The translations under genes were made by a program, and so were the position numbers. The notes below the pieces were generated by a model. That model saw only the letters and a program-made list of their open reading frames with translations, did not search any database and was not told where the DNA came from. From Paenibacillus montaniterrae (GTDB taxonomy: Bacteria; Bacillota; Bacilli; Paenibacillales; Paenibacillaceae): a stretch of DNA of 64,000 nucleotides. The stretch spans positions 248,001 to 312,000 of the forward strand of contig NZ_BOSE01000007.1 of NCBI RefSeq assembly GCF_018403185.1, in the 5' to 3' direction. Position 1 is the stretch's first letter. Every line of letters begins with the position of its first letter. This document shows positions 24,563 through 31,908 of the stretch, in pieces.

Positions 24563-24645
24563 TACAAGGAAACGAAAGCCGCTCCCAGCGTCGCACGATT
24601 GAACTTCCTCTCAGTCTCCAGACTGAAACATCACTAGCCTTGCGA
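24563..24645 (-). ncRNA. conserved structured 5' leader element, copy A (family not recognised)
   Basis: It lies in the leader of the small multidrug export gene, read on the minus strand. It has an outer helix (CAAGG at 24565-24569 with CCTTG at 24638-24642) and an inner hairpin (CAGTC at 24612-24616 with GACTG at 24621-24625). A highly conserved tract, GCTCCCAGCGTCG (24581-24593), is followed two bases later by CGATTGAA. The same tract, order and spacing recur at 61318-61392 before an unrelated membrane-protein operon. I compared it from memory with common riboswitch cores (yybP-ykoY, ykkC, ydaO, M-box, GEMM, SAM, TPP, T-box) and found no match. Confidence 0.65.
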
Positions 24646-24651
24646 GCTCTA

Positions 24652-25170
24652 TTAAAACTTGTAATACCAAAAAACAGCCATCTCATTTGCAAAAAATTTT
24701 GTATATAGCATCGTATCTACTCCGCCAATTTGAAAACCATTTTTTGCGTAAAATCGGCATGCCGCTACATTGATATCTTGCGTTTCCAGCATTAGCCCTA
24801 GCAATTTTTGCTGCTTGGCCCATGCGATCGCTTTGTTCATCAATAGGGTTCCGATTCCTTTTTGTCTCCCATCTTTAGCTACTGCTATATCCTCAAGCAA
24901 AGCAAAACCGTTCCAGTTCGTACTCAGTTTGATTCGTCCGATGCAAGCCTGACCCTCATAATACAAATAAACGGCTTTATCTGGATCGTTCACATAGCTT
25001 ATATCAAGCTCTTCATCGTCATAGTGCTTAATGTAGGGCTCTGCCAACAGCTCTTCCGTATACTGCCATTGGCTGTTTTCGTACTTCGGCAATATGCGTC
25101 CGAACACGACAAAGCCTTCATTGGGCTGACTATAATCGTTTATGTTTTCAGCAGTCATTTTAACAAGCAA
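24652..25170 (-). CDS. GNAT acetyltransferase, streptothricin acetyltransferase-like
   Basis: A 172-residue acetyltransferase closely resembling the Sat/SatA streptothricin acetyltransferases: RIKLSTNWNGFALLEDIAVA, GIGTLLMNKAIAWAKQQKLL, LETQDINVAACRFYAKNGF and the aromatic-rich end MAVFWYYKF. These acetylate the beta-lysine of streptothricin and confer resistance. The start is a TTG at 25170, 11 bases from GGAGG; the first ATG, four codons later, is too far from any site. It lies directly after another GNAT gene. Confidence 0.85.
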   Translation of the reverse strand: MLVKMTAENINDYSQPNEGFVVFGRILPKYENSQWQYTEELLAEPYIKHYDDEELDISYVNDPDKAVYLYYEGQACIGRIKLSTNWNGFALLEDIAVAKDGRQKGIGTLLMNKAIAWAKQQKLLGLMLETQDINVAACRFYAKNGFQIGGVDTMLYTKFFANEMAVFWYYKF

Positions 25171-25187
25171 AATCTAACACGCCTCCA

Positions 25188-25736
25188 TTACGATTCGTTA
25201 ATTCTGCTCATGACGAGAGTGTTGTAATAGTTCCCATCGGACAGCAGCTTATCTTGTTTTAATATTCCTTCGACTTCAAAGCCTAGCTTCTTATAAAGTT
25301 TAATTGCATTCTCATTTGTTTCGAGCACATACAGCACCATTTTTTTGATTCCGCTGGAATCCGCCCAGGACATTGATTGCTGCAATAAATGTTTCCCGAT
25401 ACCGTTGCCCCAAAATTGTTTCAGCACGCACACTCCAAACTCTACCTTATGGGACAGCCGTTTTAATTGAGTTCCTGCGCATCGTGAAAATCCAACAATT
25501 CTCTTGTCAACAGTCGCCACTAAAAATAAATGTCGCGGACTATCATTGTCCCTCTTGATTATTTGGGCAAATTGTTCCGCATCAATATAGTCTTCTCCGC
25601 TTTCCCTATCCAGATTTTCACTCTCTCCATCGATCTGTACACGTAGATGAGACAACGCAGCTGCATCTTCTGCAACAGCAACTCTAATCGAATAGGTTAT
25701 GCCACGCACTGTAAATTCCGTTGGCGCAACTATCAT
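25188..25736 (-). CDS. GNAT family N-acetyltransferase
   Basis: A 182-residue acetyltransferase with the acetyl-CoA loop in VLKQFWGNGIGKHLLQQSMS and the C-terminal block ENAIKLYKKLGFEVEGILKQ. The first strand is ITYSIRVAVAEDAAALSHLR. Its ATG follows the TAA of the HAD gene without a gap (TAAATG), so the pair is coupled. The substrate is unknown. Confidence 0.9.
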   Translation of the reverse strand: MIVAPTEFTVRGITYSIRVAVAEDAAALSHLRVQIDGESENLDRESGEDYIDAEQFAQIIKRDNDSPRHLFLVATVDKRIVGFSRCAGTQLKRLSHKVEFGVCVLKQFWGNGIGKHLLQQSMSWADSSGIKKMVLYVLETNENAIKLYKKLGFEVEGILKQDKLLSDGNYYNTLVMSRINES

Positions 25737-26393
25737 TTAGAATGCACCCTTTAACAAATGATGTACAGAAATCTCGCCGATAGACGTAACAGCAAAGTCA
25801 GCCTCCGATAAGTCTTGATTACCCGAGTTGGGGTTAACAAATCCGATACATTGCATGCCTGCACTTTTGGCTGCTTTAACCCCATGCTTTGCATCCTCGA
25901 GGACAACGCAGTCCTCTGGCTTCACCTTAAGCATCCGTGCAGCTTCCAAATATACATCTGGCGCAGGCTTCCCTCTATCCACTTCCTCGCCGCTTACAAT
26001 ACAGCTGAACTGATCGATAATATTAAACTTCGTCAATACCGCTTCTATAAATACTCTAGGCGATGAAGATGCAAGCCCAATTGAAATGTTATTGTTGCGA
26101 AGCTCGAGTAGAAGCTCTCTTATTCCACTGATTGGTTCAAGTTCAATTTCATCCAAATGCGTCAGCTTTCTCGCTAGCTGAGCCTCGATCATCTCTTCAA
26201 CGGTATTGGTTACACCATATTGTTCCTTGATCAGTCTCCACATTTCAGGGTTTGTCATTCCAACATACTGCTCCAGCTTTTCTTTTTCCAGATTAAGGCC
26301 GAATTGCTCCAATATCATCAAATCGACTGCAAAATGCAGCGGCTCACTGTCAATAATGACGCCATCCATATCAAATATAAATGCTTTTACCAT
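25737..26393 (-). CDS. HAD-IA phosphatase, beta-phosphoglucomutase-like
   Basis: A 218-residue protein with motif I IFDMDGVIIDSEP (Asp8, Asp10), a helical cap, motif II GLASSSPRV, the motif III lysine in GKPAPDVYLEAA, and motif IV VVLEDAKHGVKAAKSAGM. This matches the beta-phosphoglucomutase / YhcW group, acting on sugar phosphates. GGAGAG lies before the ATG. It is coupled to the GNAT gene downstream. Confidence 0.9.
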   Translation of the reverse strand: MVKAFIFDMDGVIIDSEPLHFAVDLMILEQFGLNLEKEKLEQYVGMTNPEMWRLIKEQYGVTNTVEEMIEAQLARKLTHLDEIELEPISGIRELLLELRNNNISIGLASSSPRVFIEAVLTKFNIIDQFSCIVSGEEVDRGKPAPDVYLEAARMLKVKPEDCVVLEDAKHGVKAAKSAGMQCIGFVNPNSGNQDLSEADFAVTSIGEISVHHLLKGAF

Positions 26394-26497
26394 CGTTATT
26401 CTCTCCTTTAACTATTCACATTTATCTCTCTCTGGTTATTGTACCAAAACCATCTGCTTTCGCAGTATTCCTAGCCGAACGTCCTCTAAGTCGCCTA

Positions 26498-26737
26498 TTA
26501 TAAATTCGGTTGAGTAAGGGGTTGCCGAAAGACTTCCTTTGCTTTGTGAAAAGCAGGTAATCCGATTGAAACACCTATCGTGAAGGTTCCAACAATCGGA
26601 ACCAATAAATATTTGATGCTTTTCCTTTTTCCTTCGTACAGAATAAATCCGATCAATACGATCGCTGATACGATCACGTCCCACCAGGCAAATGCGCCAA
26701 TTCGGGTTTGAGCCGCTTCATCAAAATACATCGACAC
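26498..26737 (-). pseudogene. N-terminally truncated DUF2834-like membrane protein
   Basis: Seventy-nine codons match the last two helices of DUF2834 proteins: FAWWDVIVSAIVLIGFILYE, the GKRKSIKYLLVP turn and IGVSIGLPAF. The usual first helix (about 30 residues) is missing, and neither the GTG at 26737 nor the ATG two codons later has a ribosome site. It lies between a complete HAD gene and the collagen cluster, so it is probably a leftover from the rearrangement that placed the cluster here. Confidence 0.55.
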
Positions 26738-26774
26738 AGCTATATATTAGCATGATTTTCCTAATAATAGAAAA

Positions 26775-26804
26775 GAACCATTCTTTCATCGAAAGATATG
26801 GTTC
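26775..26804 (-). terminator. terminator of the first collagen-like transcript
   Basis: GAACCAT (26775-26781) pairs with ATGGTTC (26798-26804), with an inner CTTTC/GAAAG stem. TTTTCT follows on the minus strand, 33 bases past the gene at 26837. Confidence 0.85.
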
Positions 26805-26836
26805 AATGTGTTACCAATATTAACAGTAATATTTTA

Positions 26837-27955
26837 TTACCCCTGAATGACAGGGCCTAGCTGTGATTCCAGTAAAAAGTTTGCTGGTTCATTTCCAATT
26901 ACAAATATTGCAACCGTCGCTAGGTCCAACACCTGATGAACGTTCAAACCATCCGATGTTACTGAAGTTCCGCCATAGATAAGCGCTAACGAATATAAAA
27001 TATCATCACTTTCCGGATAAATGATGATCGCATTGCTTAACAGTACCGGTTTGCCTGGACTTCCAGGTGTCACGATTTGACTGTCTAATATTGGAGTATT
27101 CTGTCCAAATTGGATACCAGATAAAAGTTCCAAGCCAGGATCTGTATCGCTATCATTTCGTACCAAGCCGCGATAAGCTACGCAGTAATAGTAGCCGCTT
27201 TTTAAAGTAAATTGCTGCATATAGCTGTTATTGCCTATCGTTATCGGATTCACCCAGTTAATCTTATCTCCAAAGTTATACTGTGGACTAAGTGGAATGA
27301 GCGTATGATCAGAGCCTTGCGCAGCTTTTACTGGATCGACTAATATGGCATACGATCCGGAAAGATATATCATACCTGATGAGCCTGTAAGTCCTTGCGG
27401 GCCCGTCGGCCCGGCTATTCCAGAAGGCCCTGTGCTTCCCATTGCCCCACTAATGCCCGTTGGACCCGGGGAACCACTAGGACCCGTCGAACCAGGGGAT
27501 CCCATTGGTCCGGTTGATCCAGTACTCCCTGTTCCTCCCTGTCCAGCCGGTCCCATCGGCCCCGTATCGCCCGACCTCCCCTTTAAACCTGTAGGACCAC
27601 TCGGGCCGGTTGGGCCCGTTGCCCCTACAATGCCTTTAGCTCCAGTTGCTCCTGTCGGGCCAATCTCACCAGTTGGTCCCATTGGGCCGGTTGAACCGAC
27701 CGCTCCTGTAAATCCAAGCTGACCTGTCGGACCTGTTAGACCGACTAAGCCTGTAGCCCCTTGGCTGCCTGTTGGGCCTGTCAAGCCTGTCGGGCCTGTG
27801 TTACCGTGAAAGCCAGTTGGACCTATCGGGCCTGTTGGACCTGTTGGACCTGCCGGGCCTGTTGGGCCGATAGCATCGTCAGCACCTGAGGAGCTTGTCG
27901 GGCCGATTGGATCTTGCGGAAATTCGCGGTTTGTCAGTTTTTTTCTCTCAGACAT
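26837..27955 (-). CDS. collagen-like protein, paralogue A2
   Basis: A 372-residue protein. A short hydrophilic leader (MSERKKLTNREFPQDP) precedes about 175 residues of Gly-X-Y triplets, mostly GPTGPTG and GATG, then a C-terminal domain of about 160 residues. The domain runs from YAILVDPVKAAQGSDHTLIP through FTLKSGYYYCVAYRGLVRND and GKPVLLSNAIIIYP to the tail SQLGPVIQG. There is no signal peptide, as is common for spore-surface collagen-like proteins made in the mother cell (inference). It is the second gene of a two-gene unit with 28005-29090 and closely resembles 30633-31862 in leader, domain and tail. Confidence 0.88.
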   Translation of the reverse strand: MSERKKLTNREFPQDPIGPTSSSGADDAIGPTGPAGPTGPTGPIGPTGFHGNTGPTGLTGPTGSQGATGLVGLTGPTGQLGFTGAVGSTGPMGPTGEIGPTGATGAKGIVGATGPTGPSGPTGLKGRSGDTGPMGPAGQGGTGSTGSTGPMGSPGSTGPSGSPGPTGISGAMGSTGPSGIAGPTGPQGLTGSSGMIYLSGSYAILVDPVKAAQGSDHTLIPLSPQYNFGDKINWVNPITIGNNSYMQQFTLKSGYYYCVAYRGLVRNDSDTDPGLELLSGIQFGQNTPILDSQIVTPGSPGKPVLLSNAIIIYPESDDILYSLALIYGGTSVTSDGLNVHQVLDLATVAIFVIGNEPANFLLESQLGPVIQG

Positions 27956-28004
27956 AGCTGTATCCTCCTTTCAAGTAGTTAAAGCTGATGCAGACGTCTT
28001 ATTC

Positions 28005-29090
28005 TTATATTTTCCCAGGAAAAAGATTTTGCCTCATGCCGTTCATCGGATGCTTGACCAGTGACTCGTCTCCGACAACATATATCGATACTGTCGCAAT
28101 ATCCAGAGAAGTATGAACGTTCAAACCGTGCGAGGTTGCTGCGGTACCACCATATGACAAGCATAGAGAAAACTTGATGCTATCATCGTCTGAAAATACA
28201 ATGATAGAATTGCTCAGCAGCACCGGTTTTCCAGAAATGGCAGGAGTGGCAATCTGACTGTCTGGCAAAAATTCTGTATCATTTTGTACAATTTCAATGC
28301 CAGGATCTACATTCGTATAACTGCGGACCAAAGCTCGATAAGAAATATAATAGAAGTAACCACCCTTTAGTTGGAAATATTTATAATAATGATTATTTCC
28401 TACAGTAATCGGATCCGTCCACGTTACATAATCTCCAAATCCGTACATCGAAACTAGTGGGATTGGCGTATGATCCATAGTAGTTGGAGGGTTAGCTGGA
28501 TACGAATCGATTAACATAGCATAGTCTGCTGCAGTAGTAAGAAGACCTGGTGCGCCTGTTTGTCCAGGCGAGCCTGTTGGACCCGTCAAACCTGGCAGGC
28601 CAGTTGGACCTGGTGCGCCTGTTGCTCCTGTTGCTCCTGCTGCGCCAGTTGGACCCGTTGCTCCGGGCAACCCTGTTGGTCCTGTCGGACCTGGACTTCC
28701 TGTTGCTCCTGTTCCTGACGGTCCTGTCGGACCTGTCGGACCGCTCTCTCCATTTTCTCCAGGATTACCAGTCATGCCTTGCGGGCCAGTCGGCCCGGTA
28801 TCTCCTATGCTTCCTGTTGGGCCTGTCGGACCAGAACGCCCTTGCTGACCTGTAGGACCTGTTGCTCCCGTTGCCCCCTCATGCCCTGGTGATCCTGTCG
28901 GTCCCATTGGACCTGTAGGACCTTGCGGACCTGTATCGCCTGTTGCTCCTGTTGCTCCTGTGCTTCCTAGTTGACCGTTCTCTCCTTGCGGACCACGAAC
29001 TCCAGCATGTCCGGTCGGCCCCGTCGGACCGGTCGGGCCAGTCGGACCGCCATCCTGTTGGGCTAGTAAACCCCCGTCTTCAATAGTCAT
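28005..29090 (-). CDS. collagen-like protein, paralogue B2
   Basis: A 361-residue protein with leader MTIEDGGLLAQQDG, about 170 residues of Gly-X-Y (GPTGPTGPTGPTGHAGVRGP and so on) and a C-terminal domain homologous to its four neighbours: YAMLIDSYPA, FQLKGGYFYYISYRALVRS, GKPVLLSNSIIVFSDDD and the tail MRQNLFPGK. The ATG at 29090 has AAGGAG 10 bases upstream. It is co-transcribed with 26837-27955. It resembles 31909-33081 in its tail and 29349-30293 in its leader. Probable role: structural filament on the spore surface. Confidence 0.87.
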   Translation of the reverse strand: MTIEDGGLLAQQDGGPTGPTGPTGPTGHAGVRGPQGENGQLGSTGATGATGDTGPQGPTGPMGPTGSPGHEGATGATGPTGQQGRSGPTGPTGSIGDTGPTGPQGMTGNPGENGESGPTGPTGPSGTGATGSPGPTGPTGLPGATGPTGAAGATGATGAPGPTGLPGLTGPTGSPGQTGAPGLLTTAADYAMLIDSYPANPPTTMDHTPIPLVSMYGFGDYVTWTDPITVGNNHYYKYFQLKGGYFYYISYRALVRSYTNVDPGIEIVQNDTEFLPDSQIATPAISGKPVLLSNSIIVFSDDDSIKFSLCLSYGGTAATSHGLNVHTSLDIATVSIYVVGDESLVKHPMNGMRQNLFPGKI

Positions 29091-29164
29091 ATACACCGTA
29101 CTCCTTTACTTGAATTGGCTCTCGGTTCTCACCAAGGCGGATGAAGCCACAATGTCTGTGCCAG

Positions 29165-29250
29165 TCATAGAATGTTACACTTTATCGATATGTGTAGTAC
29201 GTAGATTATGTGTGAGGAATGGCACCTCTGAACTATAAATATGCGCAAAA
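29165..29250 (-). promoter_or_regulatory. conserved leader block, copy 1 (likely sporulation promoter)
   Basis: About 80 bases upstream of the B2 gene are roughly 80 percent identical, with a single gap, to 30479-30568 upstream of the gene at 29349-30293. On the minus strand the conserved core includes GAGGTGC, a CACACA run, then CATATCGATAAAG and a CATTCTAT / CATATTAT box. The last two boxes look like a sporulation-sigma promoter (SigE-like), though their spacing is 1-2 bases short of the usual. The conservation is observed; the promoter identity is inference. Confidence 0.55.
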
Positions 29251-29304
29251 ATCCACCTAAATGCCCGCTTCATAAGCCAGCACCTTTTCAAAAGCATTAA
29301 AAGA

Positions 29305-29322
29305 GGGGAGTATGTACTCCCC
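29305..29322 (-). terminator. terminator of the middle collagen-like gene
   Basis: A perfect palindromic stem, GGGGAGTA (29305-29312) with TACTCCCC (29315-29322), followed by TCTTTT on the minus strand, 27 bases past the end of the gene at 29349. Confidence 0.85.
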
Positions 29323-29348
29323 CAAGGAAAAATTATGAAGATACCTGA

Positions 29349-30293
29349 TTATGCGCTGCCGAGAACAACTATTGTAATTGAAGCAGGGTCTAGTGGAGTG
29401 CGAGAGCCCAAGCCTTGTGAAGATGCTGTTGTTCCAGTATATGACATGGCCAATGCATACTTGTCATTATCATTTGATGATTGTATAACAATTGTATTGT
29501 TCAATAGTACTGGTTTGCCGGCAACGGCAGGAGATGAAATCTGGCTATCAAACAGTGGACTATCGTTTTGTGTGATTTCTATGCCAGGATCCGTGCTATC
29601 ATTGCGTACCAAGGCACGGTAGAAAATAGAGTAGTAATACCCGCTTTTTAACTGGAAATATTTGTAGTACGTATTACTTTCAACTGTAATCGAATCCGTC
29701 CACGTTACGAAATCACCCAGATTATTCTGAGTGACAAGCGGGATAGGTGTACTATCTTCGGTAGTAGATTGTCCTGGATACGGATTTATTAAAATGGCAT
29801 ATTCCATGCCAGAAGTAGAGCCGCTCGACGATCCAGTCGGACCTGCCGGACCTGTTGGACCGGATGAGCCAGTTGCTCCGGTTGGGCCGGGTGAGCCAGT
29901 TGCTCCGGTTGGGCCGGGTGAGCCAGTTGCTCCGGTTGGACCGGGTGAGCCAGTTGCTCCGGTTGGGCCGGGCGAGCCAGTTGCTCCGGTTGGGCCGGGT
30001 GAGCCAGTTGCTCCGGTTGAGCCGGGTGAGCCAGTTGCTCCGGTTGGGCCGGGTGAGCCAGTTGCTCCGGTTGGGCCGGTTGCTCCCCTATCTCCTGTTC
30101 CCCCACCCCCTGCCGGGCCGGTTGGACCAGTTGCGCCTGTTGCTCCCCTCCCTGATGGACCGGTTGGACCGGTCGGGCCGTTATTTCCATTTCCTCCCTG
30201 CAAGCCAGTAAACCCTCTCGGACCTGTTGGCCCTGTGGGACCTGTCGGGCCGGCATCCTGCTGTACCTGTAGATCTTGATCTTCTGTTGACAT
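29349..30293 (-). CDS. collagen-like protein, paralogue C
   Basis: A 314-residue protein. The leader is MSTEDQDLQVQQDAG. The Gly-X-Y region contains eight nearly identical GATGSPGPT blocks encoded by a 27-bp tandem repeat. The C-terminal domain matches the neighbours (ILINPYPGQ, YFQLKSGYYYSIFYRALVRN, GKPVLLNNTIVIQS) but stops at VVLGSA and lacks the SQLGP or MRQNL tails of the other four. AAAGGAG precedes the ATG at 30293. It is transcribed alone from its own conserved leader block. Confidence 0.88.
   Translation of the reverse strand: MSTEDQDLQVQQDAGPTGPTGPTGPRGFTGLQGGNGNNGPTGPTGPSGRGATGATGPTGPAGGGGTGDRGATGPTGATGSPGPTGATGSPGSTGATGSPGPTGATGSPGPTGATGSPGPTGATGSPGPTGATGSPGPTGATGSSGPTGPAGPTGSSSGSTSGMEYAILINPYPGQSTTEDSTPIPLVTQNNLGDFVTWTDSITVESNTYYKYFQLKSGYYYSIFYRALVRNDSTDPGIEITQNDSPLFDSQISSPAVAGKPVLLNNTIVIQSSNDNDKYALAMSYTGTTASSQGLGSRTPLDPASITIVVLGSA
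29868..30083. repeat. 27-bp tandem repeat array
   Basis: About eight consecutive 27-bp units within the collagen-like coding region 29349-30293, each encoding a GATGSPGPT-type block. Units differ by one or two bases, suggesting recent expansion by slippage or unequal exchange. The reading frame is kept. Confidence 0.85.
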
Positions 30294-30478
30294 AACATCA
30301 AACTCCTTTACAAAATTTACTCTTTGATTTTGCCGAGGCGAATAAACTACCATTTGTCTGCTCCGATCCTAATGCACTCCATTGTGTATGATGAACTTGT
30401 CCTGTTGAAACGCAATGCGGCATGCGGAGCACATCACCTCCGTAGAAACTCTCGATTAATAGAGCCTCTCAGTGCTTT

Positions 30479-30568
30479 GTTAATAATATGTTACTCTTTA
30501 TCGATATGAGCGTTAGGGGGATTGTGTGTGGGGGAAAAGCACCTCTCAGCCATAAATGTGCGAATTCT
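30479..30568 (-). promoter_or_regulatory. conserved leader block, copy 2
   Basis: The partner of 29165-29250. It lies about 190 bases upstream of the gene at 29349-30293, further than copy 1 is from its gene. On the minus strand it contains GAGAGGTGC, CACACACAATC, CATATCGATAAAG and then CATATTATT. The 190 bases between it and the start codon (30294-30478) show no gene and would be a long leader. Confidence 0.55.
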
Positions 30569-30600
30569 CTGGCTATACTTGTCAAGCCAAGGAATACAAA

Positions 30601-30626
30601 GACCATTCCCCTGCAGGAGAATGGTC
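30601..30626 (-). terminator. terminator of the third collagen-like transcript
   Basis: GACCATTC pairs with GAATGGTC, with a TGCA centre. On the minus strand TTTGTATT follows. It lies just past the stop of the gene at 30633. Confidence 0.75.
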
Positions 30627-30632
30627 GATTGA

Positions 30633-31862
30633 TCAATACTTCTGAATGACTGGACCCAACTGAGATTCCTTGTAGAAATCTGATTGTGGATCTTTGCCAA
30701 TTACAAATATTACAATTGAGGCAGGATCCAGATTGCCTACTCCTTGCAAGCCTTGTGTTGTAGCTGAGATCCCTCCTCTTATGAGCGCTAATGAATATAG
30801 CGTATCATCACTATATGAATTGATGATGATAGCGTTATGCAACAGCACCGGTCTGTAAGGCTTGCCAGAGCTCGCGACCTGACTGTCAATAATTGGGAGA
30901 TTCTGCTGATCGCTGTTCAAAATTTCTATACCAGGATCTGCATTTACATTCACGCCATTTTGAGACAAATAGTCGTTTCGCACCATGGCTTTATAGGCTA
31001 CACAATAATAATATCCGCTCTTTAATTTGAAGTGCTGGCGATAATCTGGGTTTCCATTAATCGTTGTTGGATTTACCCAAGTTATCTTATCGCCGAAAGT
31101 AAAGTATGGAAGAAGTGGAATTATCGTATGATCTGAACCTAAGTCAGCTGATACCGTTCCCGTTAAATACGCATAAGTTCCAGACAAATGATAAAGCCCC
31201 GAAACACCGACAATCCCTTGCTGTCCAGCTGGGCCAACACTTCCTTGAGGACCTGTACTTCCCGTATCTCCACTGCTTCCCGTAGCTCCCGCATAGCCAG
31301 TGGGACCAAGCAAGCCGTTTTCTCCAGTAGGGCCAGGCAAGCCGGTGCTACCTGTAACTCCATGCCCAGCCGGACCGGTTGCCCCTGTGGTACCCGCACG
31401 TCCAGATAAACCTATCGGGCCGGTCGGACCAGTCGGGCCAGTTATACCTGTACCCCCTTTGAGGCCCATTGGTCCTGTGGAGCCAGCCGGACCCGATGGA
31501 CCTGTTGGACCAACTGTACCGGTCAGACCTGCAAATCCAGTTGGTCCGGTTGAACCCGTTGGACCGGTCGAGCCGATAGCACCTTTTGGACCGATCGGGC
31601 CGGTACTCCCAGGACTCCCATGTCGACCAGTCAAGCCAACTGTACCTTGGGGCCCCTTAGGACCCGTCGGGCCGGTCGGACCCGTTGGACCGGTCTGACC
31701 AGTAGTCGCAGCTGCAGGACCTTGTTGTCCCGTCAACCCTGTTGCACCCGTTGGACCAGTTGGACCGGTGATACCAGTCGGGCCGCTAGCTCCTGGAGGC
31801 CCCGTTGGACCAGTTGGGCCTTCCGGAAACTCAGAATCCGTCAGTCCTTTTATATCAGACAT
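30633..31862 (-). CDS. collagen-like protein, paralogue A1
   Basis: A 409-residue protein with leader MSDIKGLTDSEFPEGP, about 200 residues of Gly-X-Y and the shared C-terminal domain (TYAYLTGTVSADLGSDHTII, FKLKSGYYYCVAYKAMVRND, RPVLLHNAIIINSYSDD). The tail KESQLGPVIQ is the same as in 26837-27955. The ATG at 31862 has GGAGG at 7-base spacing. It is the second gene of a two-gene unit with 31909-33081; the unit B-then-A is repeated at 26837-29090. Confidence 0.88.
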   Translation of the reverse strand: MSDIKGLTDSEFPEGPTGPTGPPGASGPTGITGPTGPTGATGLTGQQGPAAATTGQTGPTGPTGPTGPKGPQGTVGLTGRHGSPGSTGPIGPKGAIGSTGPTGSTGPTGFAGLTGTVGPTGPSGPAGSTGPMGLKGGTGITGPTGPTGPIGLSGRAGTTGATGPAGHGVTGSTGLPGPTGENGLLGPTGYAGATGSSGDTGSTGPQGSVGPAGQQGIVGVSGLYHLSGTYAYLTGTVSADLGSDHTIIPLLPYFTFGDKITWVNPTTINGNPDYRQHFKLKSGYYYCVAYKAMVRNDYLSQNGVNVNADPGIEILNSDQQNLPIIDSQVASSGKPYRPVLLHNAIIINSYSDDTLYSLALIRGGISATTQGLQGVGNLDPASIVIFVIGKDPQSDFYKESQLGPVIQKY

Positions 31863-31908
31863 ATTTTTTCCTCCTTTCAAGAAGTGAAGACTAATGCAGC
31901 GACTATAC

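Noticed and set aside
24563..24645. Assignment of the leader element to yybP-ykoY, ykkC, GEMM, ydaO or a T-box
   Set aside because: The diagnostic core sequences of these families, as I remember them, are absent on both strands. Left unassigned rather than forced.
29868..30083. Regular repeats considered as a CRISPR array
   Set aside because: The units are contiguous 27-bp coding repeats without spacers, and no cas genes are present.
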